Below, piece after piece: positions 60,331 to 64,000 of a stretch of 64,000 nucleotides of DNA. The DNA is from Streptomyces sp. NBC_00582. Lineage in GTDB: Bacteria; Actinomycetota; Actinomycetes; Streptomycetales; Streptomycetaceae. Within the stretch, counting starts at the first letter, position 1, and every line of letters begins with the position of its first letter. The notes under the pieces were generated by a model that ran no database searches, was not told the origin of the DNA, and saw only the letters and a list, made by a program, of their open reading frames with translations. Made by a program: the position numbers and the translations under genes. The stretch lies in contig NZ_CP107773.1 of the NCBI RefSeq assembly GCF_036345155.1, forward strand, positions 248,001 to 312,000, written 5' to 3'.

Positions 60331-62924
60331 GCCAGAGCCCCTTCGAGGGGCACCGCGACGGCCGGCTCGTCCTCACCCATCTGGCCCGGCGTCGTGTGAA
60401 TGGCGTCCGCAGCACCGTCGTCGGCCGGAATGAGGACCTTCATTCCCGCGATCCGCTTGCGCAGGTCCCGGTAGAGGCATTCGCCGGCGCGCAGGCCGCG
60501 CTCGGCGTCGGAGACGTTGAGCGGGCTCAGGTTCTCCGTGATCAGCTTGATCATTTCCTCGTCGTGGGGATCAAGGTCGATGAACTCGAGGCACCGGGCG
60601 GCGAGGGTCTTGGAACGGTGGCGGAAAACGAAGATGTGGGAGAGCAGCGCCCTGATCTTGTCGCCAAGCTCGTTCTTAGGCCCGATGTCGTACGGGTCGT
60701 GGCTGCCCGCGAAGGCACCCGCACCGTGTTTGCGCCCGTCGGCGATGATCTCGAGCAGCAAGTTGGAACCCTCGGCGGACGAGGTCAGCCACCAGCACTC
60801 GTCCAGGAAAACGCCGGTGAACTCCGAGGAGTTGGCGAACGCGACCTCCCGGCACAGCGCGGTGATGAGGTACATCAGGCGCCAGCCGAACCTCTTCTCA
60901 ACCTCCAGGCTGCGCAGGCGGTGCTCGCTGAGCTCCTCCTTGGTCGGCAGGCCGAGCCGGTCGACGGCGAAGACGATGGAGTCGGCGTTCGTGATGCGGA
61001 CGACCGGCAGGGTCGGGTCGAAAATCGTGCGGCCGAGGTCCTTCTTCGACAAGGCCCGCATCTTGCGGACGAGCTCGGAGGCCGCAGCGCGCACGGCAGC
61101 GTCGTTCGGCTCCTCCGCGTCCGGCGTCTTCGCGCGTGCAGCGAGGTTGGCGATGAGCGCGGTCATGGACGGGGCCGGGCCACGCCGGGTGGCCTCGATG
61201 CTCTCGGCGAGCGTGACGCCCTCGATCGACATGCTGGCGATGTCCAGCAGGGGCGTGAGGAACGACTCGCAGTACCGCGCCGCGCGAGGTCCGCGGAAGA
61301 TCCGCAGCGGGTCGAGTGAAACGCCGGCGGTCTCATCGACCCGGATGATCTGCGTCTCGCCCGGGCAGGCCAGGGCGAACCTGGTCCATTCCTGCTGCGG
61401 CGTACGGTCAATGACCAGGGCGCGGCCGCGGCTGCGGGACTCACCGTAGCGGTGGCCGGTGGACAGAATTGAGTACATCGCCGTCTTGAGTGCGACGCTC
61501 TTGCCGGAGCCGAGCTCCCCCACGAAGGCCGCGCTCGCCGAGGCGTTGACGCGGGGCCCGTGACTGAAGTCGATCAGGACGGGACGGACACCGCCGCCGG
61601 ACAACTGCAGGCCGTACAGGGAGCCGGTGTCGTCTCCGAGACTGGCGCCGCTGAACGGCATCGCCATGGCGAAGTCGCGGGCGAGCAGGTACTGGTTGAA
61701 GTCGAGAAGGGGCCGCGGGGTCTTGGTGCCGGGCAGCATGGCGTGGAAGAGGGGGACCTGGTCGCCGACCGGCCTCACCAGGGTGTAGTCGTTGCCGCCG
61801 AAGTGGTGCTTGAGGGAGTTGGCCCGCTCGTTGGCCTCTTCCGAGGTGGCGCCCCACACGCAGGTGACGACGGATGCGCGGATCTCTACCTCGGTGGATG
61901 AGGAGGTCAGCCGGTCCCGGTATTCGTCCAGTGAGAACGATGCCTTGTCCAGGGAGGCCGGAACGCCGGCGGTCTCTCCGTCGTACTCACCGCGCTGGTG
62001 CGCGAGCTCGCGCTGCTGCCTGCGGGACTTGGGCTCGGCCTTCGAGCCGGCCTCGATGTTCAGCCGGACCGCCCAGTCGACCGGGAAGCCGAAGTCATCC
62101 AGAGCGGCCAAGTACTCCGAGCCGGGGAAGCGGAAGGAGTCGGGCATTTCCGCCAGCACGCTGAAGGCCTGGTAGCTGCTGCCGAACTCGGTGGTCACCT
62201 TGGCGAAGCGGCGGCCGAACGGGTTCGAGGGCCCCTTACGGCTCTGCCCTGCGCGGCCGCCCTCGTCCAGGACGACCTGGGTGTGAGCGGCGACGGTGCG
62301 CCCGCGGCCACGCAGGCCGCGCGGTGCACCCTCTTCCGGGAGCAGCGGCTCGTCGAGACCTCGGCGCGCGGCGTGTCCGTAGATCCACAGGATTTCCGCT
62401 TCGGTGGCGGCCTTGAGCTGGATGCCGGCCGGCCAGGATGCGGCGATCCGGTTCGCCTGGAGAAGCCGCTCGGCCTCCTCATCTGCGGTGATGGGCGGCA
62501 CCGGCAGCCCGAGCGCGGACATCAACTCGGCCTGCGCCGAGGAGGCGACGGCCCTGGCGGTCTGCTTGAGGTCCAGGTGCGGCAGGGGTATTGCCAGGAA
62601 GTCGACGCGGCCGGTCAGTTCGAGACCTTCCAGCTGGTCGAGGACCCTCAGCGACAGGTCGACGTATTCGGGACTCTTGTCCCAGTCCACCCCGGCAGTC
62701 ATCCGCTGGACCACAGAGGCGGCGTCGACCTGCGGGCACAGGCTCAGCAACAGGACCTCACCGCGAAGGCTCTTGAACAGCGCCTCCAGGGCGTCGAGCC
62801 TCTCCCTCTTCGTTGCCTTGGACGCATGGGTGTAGTTCTCGGTGTCGACCTTCCATACGCCCCACGTGGCGGCGTTGGTCGTCCAGATGAGGTTGCCGCT
62901 GATGTGCCGGACGGGGAGACGCAT
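60327..62924 (-). CDS. VirB4-like secretion ATPase
   Basis: The product is 865 residues. Walker A is GELGSGKSVALKTA (near residue 480) and Walker B is GVFLDECWWLTSS (near 715). The SHDPYDIG and HRSKTLAARCLEFI segments fit VirB4/TrbE-type ATPases. The N-terminal half contains the VirB4 region that contacts the inner-membrane proteins. It supplies energy for assembly or transfer. The ATG has AAGGAC eight bases upstream. It is the core marker that this is a conjugation system. Confidence 0.9.
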   Translation of the reverse strand: MRLPVRHISGNLIWTTNAATWGVWKVDTENYTHASKATKRERLDALEALFKSLRGEVLLLSLCPQVDAASVVQRMTAGVDWDKSPEYVDLSLRVLDQLEGLELTGRVDFLAIPLPHLDLKQTARAVASSAQAELMSALGLPVPPITADEEAERLLQANRIAASWPAGIQLKAATEAEILWIYGHAARRGLDEPLLPEEGAPRGLRGRGRTVAAHTQVVLDEGGRAGQSRKGPSNPFGRRFAKVTTEFGSSYQAFSVLAEMPDSFRFPGSEYLAALDDFGFPVDWAVRLNIEAGSKAEPKSRRQQRELAHQRGEYDGETAGVPASLDKASFSLDEYRDRLTSSSTEVEIRASVVTCVWGATSEEANERANSLKHHFGGNDYTLVRPVGDQVPLFHAMLPGTKTPRPLLDFNQYLLARDFAMAMPFSGASLGDDTGSLYGLQLSGGGVRPVLIDFSHGPRVNASASAAFVGELGSGKSVALKTAMYSILSTGHRYGESRSRGRALVIDRTPQQEWTRFALACPGETQIIRVDETAGVSLDPLRIFRGPRAARYCESFLTPLLDIASMSIEGVTLAESIEATRRGPAPSMTALIANLAARAKTPDAEEPNDAAVRAAASELVRKMRALSKKDLGRTIFDPTLPVVRITNADSIVFAVDRLGLPTKEELSEHRLRSLEVEKRFGWRLMYLITALCREVAFANSSEFTGVFLDECWWLTSSAEGSNLLLEIIADGRKHGAGAFAGSHDPYDIGPKNELGDKIRALLSHIFVFRHRSKTLAARCLEFIDLDPHDEEMIKLITENLSPLNVSDAERGLRAGECLYRDLRKRIAGMKVLIPADDGAADAIHTTPGQMGEDEPAVAVPLEGALA

Positions 62925-62960
62925 GGCTGAAGTCCTTCGTGGATGAGGCGCAGGGCGCCG

Positions 62961-63578
62961 CTACGAGCGGGGGTGCTGGTCCTCGAGCGAGGCGAGGAGG
63001 CTCTGCAACTGGCTCCGGCCGCTCGGGCGGGGCGGCGTCGCCTGAGCCGGATCGGCGGGGCCGGCCGGCCGGGCCGAGGAGACGGCGGCCGAAGCCGGGC
63101 GGCGTGCCGGGCGGGATTGGGGCACCGCAGCCACCTGCCGCCGTTGCGGCGCCGGGGCGAGCCCGTCGGAGTCAGGGCCCCCGACGGTCCGGACGGTTGC
63201 GGTCGTCCGCGACAGCTGGGGGCGCGGGTGCCGCTGGGGGCGGCCGGCAAGCCGGCCGCCTGCGGGCGCCGAGGCGTAGATGAGCAGGGAGCGCAGCGCG
63301 CGTGCCGGATCCCGGCCGTCAACCCGCGCGTAGCGCAGCACCCAGGCCAGTCCCCAGGGGAGCGCGACCATGATGAGGATGTTCGCGAGGCCGAAATGCG
63401 CCCAGAGGGCCTGTGTGATGGCCAGAAGGCCAAAGACGACGACCATGGTGACGATCTGGGTGATCGTGTACGGGCCTCCCGGGAGCCGTCCGGCTCCCGG
63501 GAGTTTGCCGATGACGAGCGGATGCTTCCGGGCCCGGGTGTAGGAGTGCCCGACGAGGTCTTCCTCGGACGCACTCAC
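62961..63578 (-). CDS. VirB3/PrgI-like membrane protein
   Basis: The product is 205 residues from a GTG at 63578 that overlaps the previous stop (GTGA). Two close hydrophobic segments (about residues 33-55 and 58-80) follow a short N-terminus, and a long basic and Pro-rich tail follows. Position directly before the VirB4-like gene and the two-segment topology are those of VirB3/PrgI proteins, which anchor the ATPase. Sequence similarity to named members is not evident by eye. Confidence 0.65.
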   Translation of the reverse strand: MSASEEDLVGHSYTRARKHPLVIGKLPGAGRLPGGPYTITQIVTMVVVFGLLAITQALWAHFGLANILIMVALPWGLAWVLRYARVDGRDPARALRSLLIYASAPAGGRLAGRPQRHPRPQLSRTTATVRTVGGPDSDGLAPAPQRRQVAAVPQSRPARRPASAAVSSARPAGPADPAQATPPRPSGRSQLQSLLASLEDQHPRS

Positions 63579-63901
63579 AGCAGCGCCTTGGAGTTGCCGG
63601 AGTCCGGCCCGGGCACCTGTGGGGCAACGCTGGAGGCCTGGTCGTCGATCTCCGAGCCGACCTTCGACTGCAGGGACGGCAGGTTGGCAATGCCCCACAG
63701 GACGAGCGCGCCCAGGAGGAACGCGACGAGGGTGGCGACCCAGGACTTGGTCCTCCAGTACGCCATCGCGACGGCGGCCAGGACCATGACGCCGACGACC
63801 AGCTTGATGAGGGTGCCGATCTGGTTGGTCTTGAGCGTGGCCCAGTCGAGCAGGTCGCCGGCGAGGACGACGGTGTTCGGATCTGCGGTCAGCGTGTGCA
63901 T
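63575..63901 (-). CDS. Small two-segment membrane protein (VirB2-like position)
   Basis: The product is 108 residues. Two hydrophobic segments (about residues 29-47 and 53-71) lie between short soluble ends. Size, topology and place before VirB3- and VirB4-like genes suit a pilin-like VirB2 or other channel component. The ATG follows GAGGAAA by seven bases, and the stop overlaps the next start (GTGA). Confidence 0.65.
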   Translation of the reverse strand: MHTLTADPNTVVLAGDLLDWATLKTNQIGTLIKLVVGVMVLAAVAMAYWRTKSWVATLVAFLLGALVLWGIANLPSLQSKVGSEIDDQASSVAPQVPGPDSGNSKALL

Positions 63902-63935
63902 GAACGTTTCCTCTTCGGTGGTGGGCGGACGGTGG

Positions 63936-64000
63936 TCAGCTGCCGGACGGTGATGCGGCGCCGCTGGGTGTGGCCGGGGCCTGGGCGTTCGGGGCGCTGG
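63936..64000 (-). CDS. C-terminal end of an unidentified gene
   Basis: Only the last about 20 codons of a leftward gene are inside the window (ending TPSGAASPSGS then TGA). The tail is Ala/Pro/Ser-rich and low-complexity, as in secreted or linker regions. It lies 35 bases before the VirB2-like gene and probably belongs to the same operon. No function can be assigned. Confidence 0.5.
   Translation of the reverse strand, partial: SAPNAQAPATPSGAASPSGS

Noticed and set aside
1..64000. CRISPR array or rRNA/tRNA genes
   Set aside because: No regularly spaced identical repeats and no tRNA or rRNA sequence were noticed; the only dispersed repeat family is the promoter set.

Overview
The window is very GC-rich and uses many GTG starts, GGAG-type ribosome binding sites and dense translational coupling (ATGA or GTGA overlaps). 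Together with the gene content this points to a Streptomyces or close relative. The right half carries a type IV secretion-like conjugation set, a replication-relaxation protein and ParB. The left half carries metal-resistance cargo and a recombinase trio. The DNA is therefore probably part of a large conjugative plasmid or an integrative conjugative element; the sequence alone does not say which.

Layout. (1) 1-6.2 kb: copper-type metal genes on the minus strand (Csp-like copper-binding protein, DUF4396, BNR lipoprotein, DUF305, DUF6153), with a CsoR-type operator at 933-949, then a coupled MFS transporter and cysteine-synthase-like enzyme. (2) 6.7-10.7 kb: an arsenic cluster arranged arsR-arsB-arsO (minus) divergent from arsC-arsT (plus). 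(3) 10.8-14.7 kb: a coupled trio of a tyrosine recombinase, a small XRE-type regulator and a large zinc-ribbon recombinase-like protein. (4) 14.8-43 kb: an accessory region of about 30 mostly unknown genes in short operons, mostly on the minus strand. It includes a queuine-tRNA-ribosyltransferase-like protein coupled to a Mom-like DNA-modification protein, a DUF4007 protein, two SAM-binding methylase-like proteins without a catalytic NPPY motif, a short PglX-like methylase with NPPY, a YgjP-type metallopeptidase, a GP88 protein and two paralogous tandem DNA-binding-domain proteins. (5) 41.5-51 kb: gamma-glutamylcyclotransferase, class II glutamine amidotransferase, three paralogous amidoligases, a DUF4417 protein and ParB. 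(6) 51-64 kb: replication-relaxation protein, coupling-type ATPase, cell-wall hydrolase, VirB8-, VirB6-, VirB4-, VirB3- and VirB2-like genes.

The strongest new signal is a family of twelve nearly identical promoters between 18.8 and 41.4 kb. Each has a -35 of TTGCNT (TTGTGT once), exactly 17 bases of spacer that usually begins AATTGG and always ends in G, and a -10 of TANNNT. Every operon of the accessory region appears to have one. I read this as one coordinated regulon carrying DNA-modification and probable anti-restriction genes next to the conjugation module. A candidate trans-acting factor, a protein with four tandem DNA-binding-like repeats, lies inside it.

The second signal is an amidoligase system. 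Three amidoligases share an identical N-terminal stretch (GSGSRIDHQHH) that also begins a free-standing 35-codon ORF between two of them. They lie in what looks like one continuous operon with parB and the coupling ATPase. They converge on a glutamine amidotransferase and a gamma-glutamylcyclotransferase across a 20-bp-stem bidirectional terminator.
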